A stretch of 64,000 nt of DNA from Hymenobacter rubidus (GCF_016734815.1 NZ_JAERQF010000004.1:231434-295433), one strand, 5' to 3'. Positions 1 to 7,538 are shown, counted from the first letter of the stretch. The notes: generated by a model not told the origin, from the letters alone. Translations and numbers: made by a program.

Positions 1-1824
1 CTGCCCCTGCGCGTGCTGCTGGCCGTGAGCCGCGACGTGATTGACAACTTCATCGAGTGGTACAACAAATCGGAACTGCTGCGCGGCATCCTGGGCGGGC
101 TGGGCGCCGTGGTGGTGAGTTTGTTTACGACCATCAAGGACGATGCCCTGAAAATCCTGGGCGGCGTGGGGGACATCATCATCGGCATTTTCACCCTCGA
201 CAAGGATAAAATCGTCGCCGGCTTCAAGTCGGCCCTCAGCGCCACGGCCGACGTGGCCCTGAGCAGTGGGCAGCGCGCGGCCGAGGCCTTCGCCGCCGGC
301 TACCAGGCCAGCAAAAACAACCGCATCACCCGCTCGGTGCGCGTGGAAACCACCGAAACCAGCTCCGGCGGGGGTGGCACGGCCGCCAGCAGCGGCGAGG
401 AGGCGCCGGCCGGCGAAACCGAGAAGCAGAAGAAGGCCCGCGAGGCGGCCGAAAAGAAAGCCAAGGCCGACCGCGACCGGGCCGACCGGGAGCGCCTGGC
501 CGATGCCAAGCGACTGAGCAAGGAACTGGGTGACGACCTGATGCAGCGCAATTCCCTGCTCGACCAGCTGGACCGCACCCACCAGAGCGACGAGGAAGTG
601 CGCCGGGAGGAGGAGCGGCAGAAAATCCTGGACGCGGCCACCAAAAAGGTCGACGCCCTGACCGGGCTGGAGGCCGACTACACCGAACAGGTGGCCGCCA
701 TCGTGGCCGAGCGCGACCTGCGCCTGCGGGAGTTGTGGGAGAAGCATGCCGAGGAAGAAGAGAAGCGTCGGCAGGACGACATTGATAAGCAGATTGCCCA
801 GGCCAATGCCGATGCCGAGTTGCTGGAAGCGCAGGCCCAGTTGAACCTGGCCAACAAGCTGCTCACCCAGCAGCAGTACGAGGATGCGGTGTACGCCCTC
901 AAGCAGGCCGCTATGCAGCGGGAGCTGGACCTGATTAAGCAGCGCGACGCGGCCGAGTCGGTGGCGTGGAAAAAGCTGCAGGCCGACAAGCTCAAGGACG
1001 AGGCGGCCCACGTGAAGAAGGTGAAAACCGAGGACGAAAGCCTGACCGAGTTCCGCAAGAAGCTGGCCTTCGTCGAGAAAACGATGCAGGACGAGGGCGT
1101 GAAAAACCTGGAAGACGCCCTGGGCGAGCAAACCATCTTATATAAGGTGTTCAAAGCGGCCCGGAAGGCGGAGGCCATCGCCAGCATCGGCATGAATTAC
1201 GTGGACGAGGTGCAGGGCTATTGGGCCACGGCCGCGACCATGGGCCCGATTGCCGGCCCGCTCTACGGCTTGGGCATGAGTGGGCTAGCCACCTTCCGCG
1301 CCGGCATGGCCATCGCCAAGATTGCCGGCTTTGCCAAGGGGGGGCGCACCGGTGATGGCGCTACCGTTGCCACTGGCGGCCAGGCTGGCAGCCTGTGGGA
1401 CGTGTTTGCCATGGCCACCGGCATGAGCATCGGCAGCAATGGCAAGCTGCAGGACGGCAGCGGGCACGCCGTGGCCGGCATCGTACACGAGGACGAGTAC
1501 GTTGTGCCGAAGTGGATGCGGGCCGACCCGCAGGTGATGCAGGTGGAAGGCTGGCTGGAGCAACGCCGGCAGCGCGGCTATTACGAAGGCGGCCCCACCA
1601 GCGAGGGCAGCAGCCGGGCTTCGGTCGACGAGTGGGACGTAGTAGTGCCCAAGGCGGCCGTGAACGAGCGGATGCTGCAGGTGCTGGAGTCGTTAGATAA
1701 ACGACTCGAAGGCGTGGAGCAGTGGGCCACCACCCTCGAAGTGGTGAATGACTTGCTGGCCCTCGACCGCGACCTGGAGAAGATTAAGCAAACGAAGGCC
1801 AAGTCCGAAATTCGGCCGAAGTAG
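1..1824 (+). CDS. Phage tail tape-measure protein, C-terminal part (5' end outside window)
   Basis: The frame is open from base 1, so the GTG at base 13 is probably internal and the gene begins outside the window. About 607 residues are visible. Residues 130-350 are highly charged and Lys/Glu/Ala-rich, as in a long coiled coil. A Gly/Ala-rich hydrophobic stretch follows (about 390-445), then a Gly-rich tail with the segment AGIVHEDEYVVP. This order (coiled coil, hydrophobic hairpin, FAKGG-type glycine region, HEDEYVVP) is what I know from tail tape-measure proteins of Bacteroidota siphophages and prophages, which set tail length and sit in the tail tube. No other tail genes follow: the next genes are small lipoproteins, so this is the ragged edge of a prophage or phage-derived island. 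Family assignment rests on pattern recognition only. Confidence 0.7.
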   Translation: MPLRVLLAVSRDVIDNFIEWYNKSELLRGILGGLGAVVVSLFTTIKDDALKILGGVGDIIIGIFTLDKDKIVAGFKSALSATADVALSSGQRAAEAFAAGYQASKNNRITRSVRVETTETSSGGGGTAASSGEEAPAGETEKQKKAREAAEKKAKADRDRADRERLADAKRLSKELGDDLMQRNSLLDQLDRTHQSDEEVRREEERQKILDAATKKVDALTGLEADYTEQVAAIVAERDLRLRELWEKHAEEEEKRRQDDIDKQIAQANADAELLEAQAQLNLANKLLTQQQYEDAVYALKQAAMQRELDLIKQRDAAESVAWKKLQADKLKDEAAHVKKVKTEDESLTEFRKKLAFVEKTMQDEGVKNLEDALGEQTILYKVFKAARKAEAIASIGMNYVDEVQGYWATAATMGPIAGPLYGLGMSGLATFRAGMAIAKIAGFAKGGRTGDGATVATGGQAGSLWDVFAMATGMSIGSNGKLQDGSGHAVAGIVHEDEYVVPKWMRADPQVMQVEGWLEQRRQRGYYEGGPTSEGSSRASVDEWDVVVPKAAVNERMLQVLESLDKRLEGVEQWATTLEVVNDLLALDRDLEKIKQTKAKSEIRPK

Positions 1825-1933
1825 TTTGAAAGCTTAATTTCTCTTGTTTGCTAATTCGAGCAAAACCAAGATCCGCTGGCGAAAAGCGCCTGAGCCGATG
1901 TGATTGAAACACCAGAACACCCCGAAATAGGTA

Positions 1934-1964
1934 TTGTATGTATCAAATCACGACCATATTTTTG
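1934..1964 (+). promoter_or_regulatory. Putative Bacteroidota promoter for the lipoprotein at 2015
   Basis: A TTG at 1934-1936 and TATTTTTG at 1957-1964 are separated by 20 bases. This matches the Bacteroidota sigma-70 pattern (-33 TTG, -7 TAnnTTTG). Transcription would start near 1970, giving a leader of about 45 bases before the ATG at 2015. Confidence 0.5.
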
Positions 1965-2014
1965 GGGTACAGTACAGCAAAGTACTTATATACAAGAATA
2001 CTTAACCTCGTCTC

Positions 2015-2518
2015 ATGCTTAAACTTATACTTCCTTGTTTACTGATGCTGCCCCTGTTCAGCGGCTGTAGTAAAAAAGACGCGACTCAAAACGCGCCGGT
2101 ACTGCCCCCTTCTTATGCTTCTGCTTCCTTTGCTTACCAAATTACCGGTTATTCTCCTGTGAAGACCGGTGCTTTGGTTGAATTGGGGACATTTCCAGGC
2201 GCTCGAACCGATCGGTATGAAGTCAGGATTATCGCCAATTACCAGCCGAAGCCTGGCTCAACAACAAACGGAGTGGAAAGCATCTTCCTCTTCTATAACA
2301 AGCCCAGCAAAAGCTCGCCTGACACTGATTTCGTTCTGCACGATGCTCAACTCAATGGGTTCGATTCATTTGGGTTTTTTGGTACCAGATTTTCACCACC
2401 CCTTAATGGTACTTTAACCGCAGGTACCAAACCCGGAACGTGGTCTGGAACCTTCTCGGCTGGGAGCGGAGGCTCTGTACTTGTTGGCCAGTTTGTTAAT
2501 CTAGAAAAAAGTCAATAA
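2015..2518 (+). CDS. Small lipoprotein of unknown function
   Basis: 167 residues. The N-terminus is a clear lipoprotein signal (LLMLPLFSGC, Cys18), followed by Ser-Lys-Lys-Asp, so the mature protein should be lipid-anchored at the envelope. The rest looks like a single beta-rich domain ending in a Gly/Ser-rich repeat (GTKPGTWSGTFSAGSGGS), as in small Bacteroidota lipoproteins with a lipocalin- or immunoglobulin-like fold. I do not recognise the family. It stands alone behind its own putative promoter and before a large palindrome. Its AT content is higher than that of the phage gene upstream. Confidence 0.75.
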   Translation: MLKLILPCLLMLPLFSGCSKKDATQNAPVLPPSYASASFAYQITGYSPVKTGALVELGTFPGARTDRYEVRIIANYQPKPGSTTNGVESIFLFYNKPSKSSPDTDFVLHDAQLNGFDSFGFFGTRFSPPLNGTLTAGTKPGTWSGTFSAGSGGSVLVGQFVNLEKSQ

Positions 2519-2671
2519 AACGGCCCAGTTCGCTGTATAACTTTAAGGTGGCTGCTGCTGAATCCGGGTTCAGCAGCAGCCACCTTGTCTTTTCTGAAAT
2601 GCTACTTGGGCATGCTTGCGGAGGGCCTAACCTCGCCTATTGGCCTGAATAGAATTTTAGAAACTGGTTCA

Positions 2672-2876
2672 CGAATCAAAGTTTACGAAACGCGCCAAGG
2701 AGATGAGTTTCGTAAACTCCGAGCCCTCCAAAAAACGGGGCAAAAAAACGGCCCGAAAAACCTGCGTTTCCGGGCCGTTTGGGCACTGTGCGAAACCCTC
2801 CAGAATACGTCCGTTTTTTGGAGGGTTCGCAGTTTACGAAACTCATCTACTTTACGCGTTTCGTAAACTTTGATTC
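2672..2876. repeat. Large imperfect palindrome, family A
   Basis: The left arm (2672-2735, containing GAATCAAAGTTTACGAAACG and then GAGTTTCGTAAACTC) is mirrored by the right arm (about 2811-2876, ending CGTTTCGTAAACTTTGATTC). Inner segments also pair: CCCTCCAAAAAACGG with CCGTTTTTTGGAGGG, and AAACGGCCCG with CGGGCCGTTT. The whole of about 205 bases could form one long hairpin. A 93-codon open frame crosses it (2585-2866) but follows the repeat rather than any protein pattern, so I do not call it a gene. The gene-free stretch 2519-3021 contains nothing else I recognise. Confidence 0.8.
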
Positions 2877-2898
2877 GTAGACGAGTTTCTTAAACTCG
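2831..2898 (+). repeat. Family A repeat unit (matches inverted copy at 7472-7538)
   Basis: This unit has TTTACGAAACTCATC near its start and GATTCGTAGACGAGTTTC followed by TTAAACTC at its end. The reverse complement of 7472-7538 carries the same series: an aaactcatc block, a central TTTCGTAAAC block, then the ATTCGTAGACGAGTTTC block. Two copies 4.6 kb apart, in opposite orientation, show that this is a dispersed element. Confidence 0.75.
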
Positions 2899-3021
2899 CC
2901 AGGTACTGGAGCGGTCTGTTGGCCATCTTTTTCCAAGCTACTGGATTAGTTTAGTAAACCGAGGGTTATCAAGGCGCATCGCTAGCTACTTTTGGGGCCA
3001 ATCCAAACAACAGAATAGCAT

Positions 3022-3741
3022 ATGCGAAAACATTGGTGGAAAGCCTTAACTGTCCTCATTCTACTCTATGTGTTTTGGGCTGGCCTGATAAATCCCGTCC
3101 CAAGATTGCCGCTGTTGCATGAAGCCATTCGCAACACCTTTTTCCATCCCCCCTTGTGGATTGCGATGGTTATTCTGCTGTTCGCTTCCGCTTGTTTTGC
3201 CATTCGCTACCTGCGTAAAGGCCGACCAGACGACGACCTTATTTCGGTGGAACTTGCCAACACCGCCCTTTTATTTGGCGTTTTAGGATGCCTCACGGGT
3301 TCTGCCTGGGCCTATTTTACGTGGGGCGCACTCTGGCCCAATGACCCCAAAACCAACGGCGTAAGTGTCGGCATGCTGATTTACTTGGCCTATTTCGTCT
3401 TGCGCGGCTCCATGAATGATGCCATGAGCAAGGCCCGAATTTCGGCCATCTACAACATCTTCGCTTTCTCCGTTTTCATTCCCCTTATCATCATTTTACC
3501 GCGTTTGACGGATTCATTGCATCCCGGGAATGGCGGCAACCCGGGGTTCAATCAATACGACGCCGACAGTTCTATCAAAATGATTATTCGCCCCGCGTTT
3601 GTCGGCTTCACACTGCTGGGCTTCTGGATTACCCAACTCCGCGTCAGAATCCGCCGGTTAGAAGCGCATTTCGATGAACAGGATGATGCCGATGTCAATA
3701 ATCCAGTGAAAGAGGTTTACGCAACCAAAGACTTAACCTAA
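3022..3741 (+). CDS. ccmC: CcmC-like cytochrome c biogenesis (heme export) membrane protein
   Basis: 239 residues, the usual CcmC length, with about six hydrophobic segments (near residues 9-27, 45-63, 78-101, 115-130, 142-160, 192-208). The segment TWGALWPNDPKTN corresponds to the tryptophan-rich WWD motif that presents heme in CcmC/CcsA proteins. The sequence LPRLTDSLHPGNGGNPGFN is a familiar signature of Bacteroidota CcmC. In system I maturation CcmC moves heme to the periplasmic side for loading onto CcmE. The ccmD-like gene starts 1 base after the stop. No ccmA, ccmB, ccmE or ccmF is visible, so this is an orphan pair inside a remnant-rich region. It could be a second copy, and I cannot tell whether it is active. 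Confidence 0.85.
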   Translation: MRKHWWKALTVLILLYVFWAGLINPVPRLPLLHEAIRNTFFHPPLWIAMVILLFASACFAIRYLRKGRPDDDLISVELANTALLFGVLGCLTGSAWAYFTWGALWPNDPKTNGVSVGMLIYLAYFVLRGSMNDAMSKARISAIYNIFAFSVFIPLIIILPRLTDSLHPGNGGNPGFNQYDADSSIKMIIRPAFVGFTLLGFWITQLRVRIRRLEAHFDEQDDADVNNPVKEVYATKDLT

Positions 3742-3742
3742 A

Positions 3743-3901
3743 ATGATTTTGGTATCCCTTTCATTAACAGATTTTCTACGCTCCGATGGCAAATTGTGGG
3801 TCGTCCTATTGGTTATTGCCATTATTTTGTTAGGATGGCTGTTTTATGTTCTTCAGATTGGGAGCCGGGTTCGCAAGCTAGAACAAAGGAATAGGCGCTA
3901 A
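3743..3901 (+). CDS. ccmD: CcmD-like small membrane protein (52 aa)
   Basis: The ATG at 3743 follows the ccmC stop directly and opens a 52-codon frame ending TAA at 3899-3901. The product has an N-terminal FLRSDGKLWVV, one hydrophobic helix (about residues 18-38) and a basic C-terminal tail RVRKLEQRNRR. This matches Bacteroidota CcmD proteins (RS.GK.YVV, one helix, then a charged tail with KLE). CcmD holds CcmC and CcmE together in heme handover. Position, size and pattern agree. Confidence 0.75.
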   Translation: MILVSLSLTDFLRSDGKLWVVLLVIAIILLGWLFYVLQIGSRVRKLEQRNRR

Positions 3902-4004
3902 AACAAGGTGCCTTCCTTGCAACTAAGTAGTCTGCGAAAACGGTACTACGTTGAACGCGCTCAATTTAGAAAAACGAGCGTTTGCCAGTTTCATAACGTC
4001 AATA

Positions 4005-4052
4005 GAGTTGTGAGAATCAATGCTTGTTTCTTGCGCTTAATTCTCACAACTC
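4005..4052. repeat. Inverted repeat with 13-bp arms
   Basis: GAGTTGTGAGAAT (4005-4017) is perfectly complementary to ATTCTCACAACTC (4040-4052), with a 22-base spacer. No T-run follows, so it is not a standard terminator. It lies between ccmD and the lipoprotein at 4125. Confidence 0.6.
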
Positions 4053-4124
4053 ACTTCGCTGCTTTTTCCAACTTGCCACTATTTTATGACGAACCTGTTA
4101 CAAACGAATGGCCCTGGTGGCGCC

Positions 4125-4553
4125 GTGAAACTCTTGCGAGCTCTCGGCTGCGCCATTTCGTTTAGCGCCCTCCCCCTATTCACGAGTTGTCAAGTGCAAA
4201 ATCAACCGGTGGGTTGCTACGCCCACTTCGCTGAAGAAGACACGCTTCGACTTTCGCTATTGACTCTATATCCTACTGTTTCTGGGACCATGATTTACGA
4301 TGGCGGGTCTGACCATTACACGGGCACGGTTACCGGCACCATGCACGGAGATACGCTCCTGGGAGAATACACAGCGGGAGCGGGAGAAAATGGTTCGGCG
4401 CTCACCACGCCCATTGCTTTTTTGCGACGCTCCGACGGGTATGCCCAGGGCGGTTGTGAACTGGTGATGCGGGATGGAAAATTCGAATTCGAGCGGGTAT
4501 CTGCCTTGAAATTCGGTAAAGAGGTCCTTAAACCAGTGCCCTGCACCAAATAG
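4125..4553 (+). CDS. Small lipoprotein of unknown function
   Basis: The open frame runs from ATG 4086, but the lipoprotein signal begins at a GTG (4125) encoding (M)KLLRALGC and then a hydrophobic run ending LFTSC; I prefer this start (142 residues). After the lipidated Cys the protein is beta-rich with a central pattern SGTMIYDGGSDHYTGTVTGT followed by HGDTLLGEYT, typical of small Bacteroidota lipoproteins that compare treated and stored values, but I know no function. Cys residues occur near the mature N-terminus (VGCYAHF), in GGCELV, and at the end (VPCTK), which could form a disulfide. It has no obvious operon partner. Confidence 0.65.
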   Translation: MKLLRALGCAISFSALPLFTSCQVQNQPVGCYAHFAEEDTLRLSLLTLYPTVSGTMIYDGGSDHYTGTVTGTMHGDTLLGEYTAGAGENGSALTTPIAFLRRSDGYAQGGCELVMRDGKFEFERVSALKFGKEVLKPVPCTK

Positions 4554-4630
4554 CTCTCTTCAGTCGAAGTGGAAATAGCTCCGTCGTAGTTCAGGAAAAC
4601 GGTGATATAAAACTACACAGTAGCGGTTGG

Positions 4631-4638
4631 TAATTTTG
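4631..4638 (+). promoter_or_regulatory. -7-like element TAATTTTG just before the recombinase start
   Basis: TAATTTTG fits TAnnTTTG and ends 3 bases before the ATG at 4642. If it is used, the transcript would be nearly leaderless from that ATG. The same arrangement occurs before 5521, 48650, 52671 and 58438. Confidence 0.4.
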
Positions 4639-4641
4639 GGT

Positions 4642-5226
4642 ATGAGAGTCGCCATCTACGCCCGCGTGTCCACCAACGACAAAGGCCAAGACCCGGAGAA
4701 CCAGTTGCACCAGTTGCGCGCCTTCGCTGAGCAGCACGGCACCATCTACAAGGTGTTCACCGAGGAAGTGTCCGGGGGCAAGGCCGACCGCCTGCAGTTT
4801 AAACTGCTACTCCTCGAAGCCTACCAGAAGAAGTTTGACCTGGTCGTGTTCTGGCGCCTGGACCGCTTCAGCCGCGAAGGCACGCTGGCCACGCTCAAGT
4901 ACCTAAAGGAACTGAGCGACCACGGGGTGAACTACAAGTCCTTCATGGAGCCGTACCTCGACACGCTCGGCCCCTTCGCCGACGTGATTGTCTCGATGCT
5001 GAGCACCATCGCCGCCCAGGACCTGATTAAGATTTCGGAGAACACCAAAGCTGCCCTGGCCAAGAAGAAAGCCGCCGGCATCAAACTTGGTGCACCGACG
5101 AAAGGGTCAGTGGTAGTAGAGCAGGCGCGGGTCCTGAAAGGGGAGGGCAAGTCCAACGGATTCATCGCTCGCACCCTCGGAATTTCCCCAAGTACGGTGG
5201 CAAAGTACGTGGCAGTCGTAGTCTGA
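4642..5226 (+). CDS. Small serine recombinase (resolvase/invertase family)
   Basis: 194 residues from ATG 4642; a TTG 15 bases upstream is possible but less likely. The N-terminus MRVAIYARVSTNDKGQ is the resolvase signature, with nucleophile Ser10 and Arg8. FWRLDRFSRE (70-79) carries the arginine motif of the catalytic domain. A long helix follows (about 118-143), and the C-terminal 35 residues (EQARVLKGEGKSNGFIARTL, then GISPSTVAKYV) form a helix-turn-helix for DNA binding. The size is that of Tn3-type resolvases and Gin/Hin invertases, not of large serine integrases. Such enzymes cut and rejoin two crossover sites; none was identified with certainty nearby. The location beside phage remnants suggests it belongs to the mobile island. 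Confidence 0.9.
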   Translation: MRVAIYARVSTNDKGQDPENQLHQLRAFAEQHGTIYKVFTEEVSGGKADRLQFKLLLLEAYQKKFDLVVFWRLDRFSREGTLATLKYLKELSDHGVNYKSFMEPYLDTLGPFADVIVSMLSTIAAQDLIKISENTKAALAKKKAAGIKLGAPTKGSVVVEQARVLKGEGKSNGFIARTLGISPSTVAKYVAVVV

Positions 5227-5520
5227 TTTGCCACCATTTCTGCCACCCTTTTTTGTGAAAAGTGCGAAATTAGGCTGTGAACAAAATATTGATAATTCTC
5301 AGCCAGAAGCCGAGGGTGTAGGAATGGGAAGCAGGAGCGGGCGTTGCGGGCATGGGGGCCGCAAAGGTCGGCAGGAATGGGCGGCGGCTGTTGTGCCGGC
5401 CTACGGCTCGTCGTAGCGGGTGGGCATCGGCGGCAAATCGGAGAGAGGAAGCCAACGAAAGCCAGGGCCAAAATCCGGTCGAAGTAAGCCGCTGGTAAGG
5501 AGGGCGACTACTTTTGCCGC
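5227..5520. other. 294-bp spacer, no gene recognised
   Basis: Open frames on both strands here overlap the recombinase or change composition midway, and none has a recognisable product. The only signal I see is the -7-like element at 5509-5516. Confidence 0.5.
5509..5516 (+). promoter_or_regulatory. -7-like element TACTTTTG before the small ORF at 5521
   Basis: TACTTTTG fits TAnnTTTG and ends 4 bases before the ATG at 5521, which would give a near-leaderless transcript. Confidence 0.4.
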
Positions 5521-5727
5521 ATGGAATTTCAAAAGAAGAAGTACACGTTTCGCGGCATGGACGGCTTTGCCGGTTTCCGCCGTGACAAAGAATACGAGCT
5601 GGAGTTGGGCATGACGGCGGCCGATGACGAGGAGCACCCGAGTGAAGTCGTCATCGTCAATCCGGTTTCCAGGCTCTGGAGCTATTGGAGCAAGAAGGAC
5701 TTCACCGAGCGCTGGGAGAAGCATTGA
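5521..5727 (+). CDS. Small phage-type protein of unknown function (68 aa)
   Basis: 68 residues: a basic start (MEFQKKKYTFRGMDGF), an acidic middle (TAADDEEHPSEV), then VIVNPVSRLWSYWSKKDFTE and a short basic end. Short proteins with a central beta-strand pair and an aromatic tail of the form NP..R.W.YWS...F...W are common in Bacteroidota phages and mobile islands; the match is to a pattern, not to a named family. The -7-like element directly upstream and the lack of a competing frame support it as real. It lies between the recombinase and a truncated signal-peptide stub, so mobile-element cargo is likely. Confidence 0.55.
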   Translation: MEFQKKKYTFRGMDGFAGFRRDKEYELELGMTAADDEEHPSEVVIVNPVSRLWSYWSKKDFTERWEKH

Positions 5728-5981
5728 GCCCTTCCAAAACCAACGCTTAGATAGGTTTCCTTTAGCTTTAGAGGCTTTCTGTTCTACACTACCCAGGGCT
5801 GTCAGCAACCCCGGACCAATGCTGTTCTGCTCCGGTAGTTCAATCAGTACCCGCGTAGCACACGGGTGGCTATACTGGCGCCGAAGGAGAAATACCTGAT
5901 TCGATTTACTTCCCAAGACCAGGCAACTTTGCTTAACCTCTCGCCTGTATATTTCCGGCCTCATCCCACCCGACCACATCC
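5728..5981. other. 254-bp spacer, no gene recognised
   Basis: Several overlapping frames exist, but none shows a domain, a signal peptide or consistent codon use. Together with the stub at 5982-6119, the interval 5728-6186 holds no intact gene that I can support. Confidence 0.45.
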
Positions 5982-6119
5982 ATGGCTGCTTTTCGTCGCT
6001 GGCCCCCGGTCCTCGTCCTGGCTGGCCTGGCCGTGATGGGCCGGCCCCACCCCGCCCGGGCCCAGACCGCCGGGACCACGCTGTTGCCATGCAGATTGTC
6101 GGCGGACTCATTAGAATAG
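5982..6119 (+). pseudogene. Truncated gene start: signal peptide followed by stop
   Basis: The ATG at 5982 begins a good Sec signal peptide (MAAFRRWPPVLVLAGLAVMG, then RPHPARAQT with an ARA-Q cleavage site). Only 18 residues later the frame ends at TAG 6117-6119, and composition changes sharply near 6090. This looks like the 5' stub of a secreted-protein gene whose body was lost by deletion or insertion. A 45-residue secreted peptide is the alternative. Confidence 0.4.
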
Positions 6120-6186
6120 CGCTGTAAGCCTACAATATTGGTTTGCTTTTCTACCGTTTTCTTACACATCGTTATCCGCGCCTCCG

Positions 6187-6681
6187 ATGGCCTTGCCCTA
6201 CTCCCCCGCCCAGCAGCAGCAGTTCCGGCTCGATTTTGCTCCCGTCGTGGGCCGCTACCACCGGCGCAAACGGCGGGCCCGTCGCTTCGCCCTAACCAGC
6301 GGGGGGCTGTTTTTGGTCCTGGTCTTTACCGGGTCGTGGTCGGCGGCGTGGTTTGACCTGCTGTTCGTGCTGCTGGTGCCCCTGGTGCAGGCAACCATTG
6401 TGCTCACCATCTGGGCCATCATCCCCCCCAAATGCCCGGGCTGTGCCGTGCCGCTGCTCAAATTCGGGGCGTATTGCCCGGAGTGCGGCAGCGCCGGGCT
6501 GACCAAGCCCGGCAGCCAGTGGACGGATGAGCACCCGGCCCACTGCGCGGCTTGCGGCAAAGACATGCTCCAGCGCCCGCCGCGGCCCCCCGGTGCCCGG
6601 GGCCAGTCCTTCCCCTCGCGGCAATACCGCATCCGCGCCTGCTCCAGTTGCGGCTTGTACCTGACCGAGGAGGGCCTGTAA
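6187..6681 (+). CDS. Membrane protein with zinc-ribbon Cys pairs, unknown function
   Basis: 164 residues. The N-terminal 35 residues are strongly basic (RYHRRKRRARRF) and come before two adjoining hydrophobic segments (about 36-52 and 56-80) that would form a membrane hairpin. The soluble part has paired cysteines: CPGC, CPEC, CAAC and CSSC, each pair spaced C-x2-C, enough for two zinc-ribbon sites. I do not recognise a named family. No neighbour shares its strand closely, and family B palindrome copy 1 begins 17 bases after the stop. Confidence 0.7.
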   Translation: MALPYSPAQQQQFRLDFAPVVGRYHRRKRRARRFALTSGGLFLVLVFTGSWSAAWFDLLFVLLVPLVQATIVLTIWAIIPPKCPGCAVPLLKFGAYCPECGSAGLTKPGSQWTDEHPAHCAACGKDMLQRPPRPPGARGQSFPSRQYRIRACSSCGLYLTEEGL

Positions 6682-6697
6682 GTCGAATTCGACGGGC

Positions 6698-6844
6698 TAG
6701 CGCGGTTTCGGAGTCGATGGAAGTAGCGTGAACTTTGTAGTTCGCGTGCCCGCGCCGTTTCAACGTTTACAATCTGTGCAGGGACGCGAACTACACAGTT
6801 CGCGCTACTTCCATCGACTGTATACCGACCCCGAAACCGCTCTA
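6698..6844. repeat. Palindromic element, family B, copy 1
   Basis: The left arm (about 6698-6752: CGCGGTTTCGGAGTCGATGG, then AAGTAGCGTGAACTTTGTAG and TTCGCGTGCC) is mirrored by the right arm (6781-6844: GGGACGCGAACTACACAGTT, CGCGCTACTTCCATCGACTG, then CCCCGAAACCGC). A second copy lies at 7368-7470, and the two flank the small membrane gene at 6926-7213. Confidence 0.8.
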
Positions 6845-6925
6845 AGCTTCGTTCCGCTCACGGCGCCCGCAGTGGCGGCTACCTTTCCACCATTTTTCTG
6901 AACCCATAGCACAGGGTAAAACCCG

Positions 6926-7213
6926 TTACGTGCCGCCTTGAGAAGCATTGCGCCGCAATAGATAGGCCATCACTACGGCAATGGCAGGCGCGAAGCCGCT
7001 ACCATACAAAACAAACGTATTCATGTGTTTTACATGGGTAACGAGAAAGAATAAGTACAGCGCCGGATAAGCGAAAAACGCCCAGATTAGGACGTGATTA
7101 CGTCTAATGCTTGGGCAGGGGAAGAGACGCTGCAATCCCCAATAAGTGATGCGGCCCAACAGGTACGGAGGCAGATAGAGCAAGAACAAGCCGTACACAA
7201 GTAGAATCAACAT
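6926..7213 (-). CDS. Small membrane protein of unknown function (95 aa)
   Basis: 95 residues with three likely membrane segments: residues 2-20 (LILLVYGLFLLYLPPYLLG), about 40-60 (HVLIWAFFAYPALYLFFLV) and about 70-87 (YGSGFAPAIAVVMAYLL), ending in a short basic tail. It carries no motif that I recognise. It runs opposite to its neighbours and is bracketed by two copies of palindrome family B, so it may have arrived or been isolated as a unit with them. Codon use is less GC-rich than in the surrounding housekeeping genes. Confidence 0.55.
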   Translation of the reverse strand: MLILLVYGLFLLYLPPYLLGRITYWGLQRLFPCPSIRRNHVLIWAFFAYPALYLFFLVTHVKHMNTFVLYGSGFAPAIAVVMAYLLRRNASQGGT

Positions 7214-7367
7214 GGAGCTATGGTAGCGGTTAGTGGCACTGCTCTTTTCCTAAACCAGCGACGGTTTTTACCCTCCATTTGGTAAACCACTTGCAGCGGC
7301 CCGCTACTGGGTCCCTGCAAGCTACTGCAGGACCTACAGCCGTTTCGACGTCAGTGTACGTGCGGTC

Positions 7368-7470
7368 AGTAGCGCGAACTTTGTCGTTCGCGTGCCAGAA
7401 CGAGCTAGCGGCGCGGGGACGCGAACTACACAGTTCGCGCTACTCTACACCAACCCCGACACCGCGCTAG
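7368..7470. repeat. Palindromic element, family B, copy 2
   Basis: AGTAGCGCGAACTTTGTCG.. (7368-7396) pairs with GGGGACGCGAACTACACAGT.. (7415-7444), followed by ACCCCGACACCGCGCTAG as in copy 1. This copy is shorter than copy 1 because the outer GATGGAAG part is missing. It directly abuts the family A unit at 7472. Confidence 0.8.
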
Positions 7471-7471
7471 T

Positions 7472-7538
7472 GAGTTTAAGAAACTCGTCTACGATTCATC
7501 GTTTACGAAATGCCCCGAAGGGATGAGTTTCCTAAACG
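7472..7538 (-). repeat. Family A repeat unit, second copy
   Basis: GAGTTTAAGAAACTCGTCTA continues into CGATTCATCGTTTACGAAAT and ends GATGAGTTTCCTAAAC. It is the reverse complement relative of 2831-2898. The outermost GAGTTT-AAG-AAACTC is itself a small palindrome. Confidence 0.75.

Noticed and set aside
2585..2866. 93-residue open frame on the plus strand
   Set aside because: It coincides with the family A hairpin and its residue pattern follows the repeat (KVYETRQGDEFRKL, then RSLRNSSTLRVS). No signal, domain or promoter supports it.
3908..4165. 85-residue frame between ccmD and the lipoprotein
   Set aside because: It crosses an inverted repeat and overlaps the lipoprotein start; it has no signal peptide, domain or promoter.
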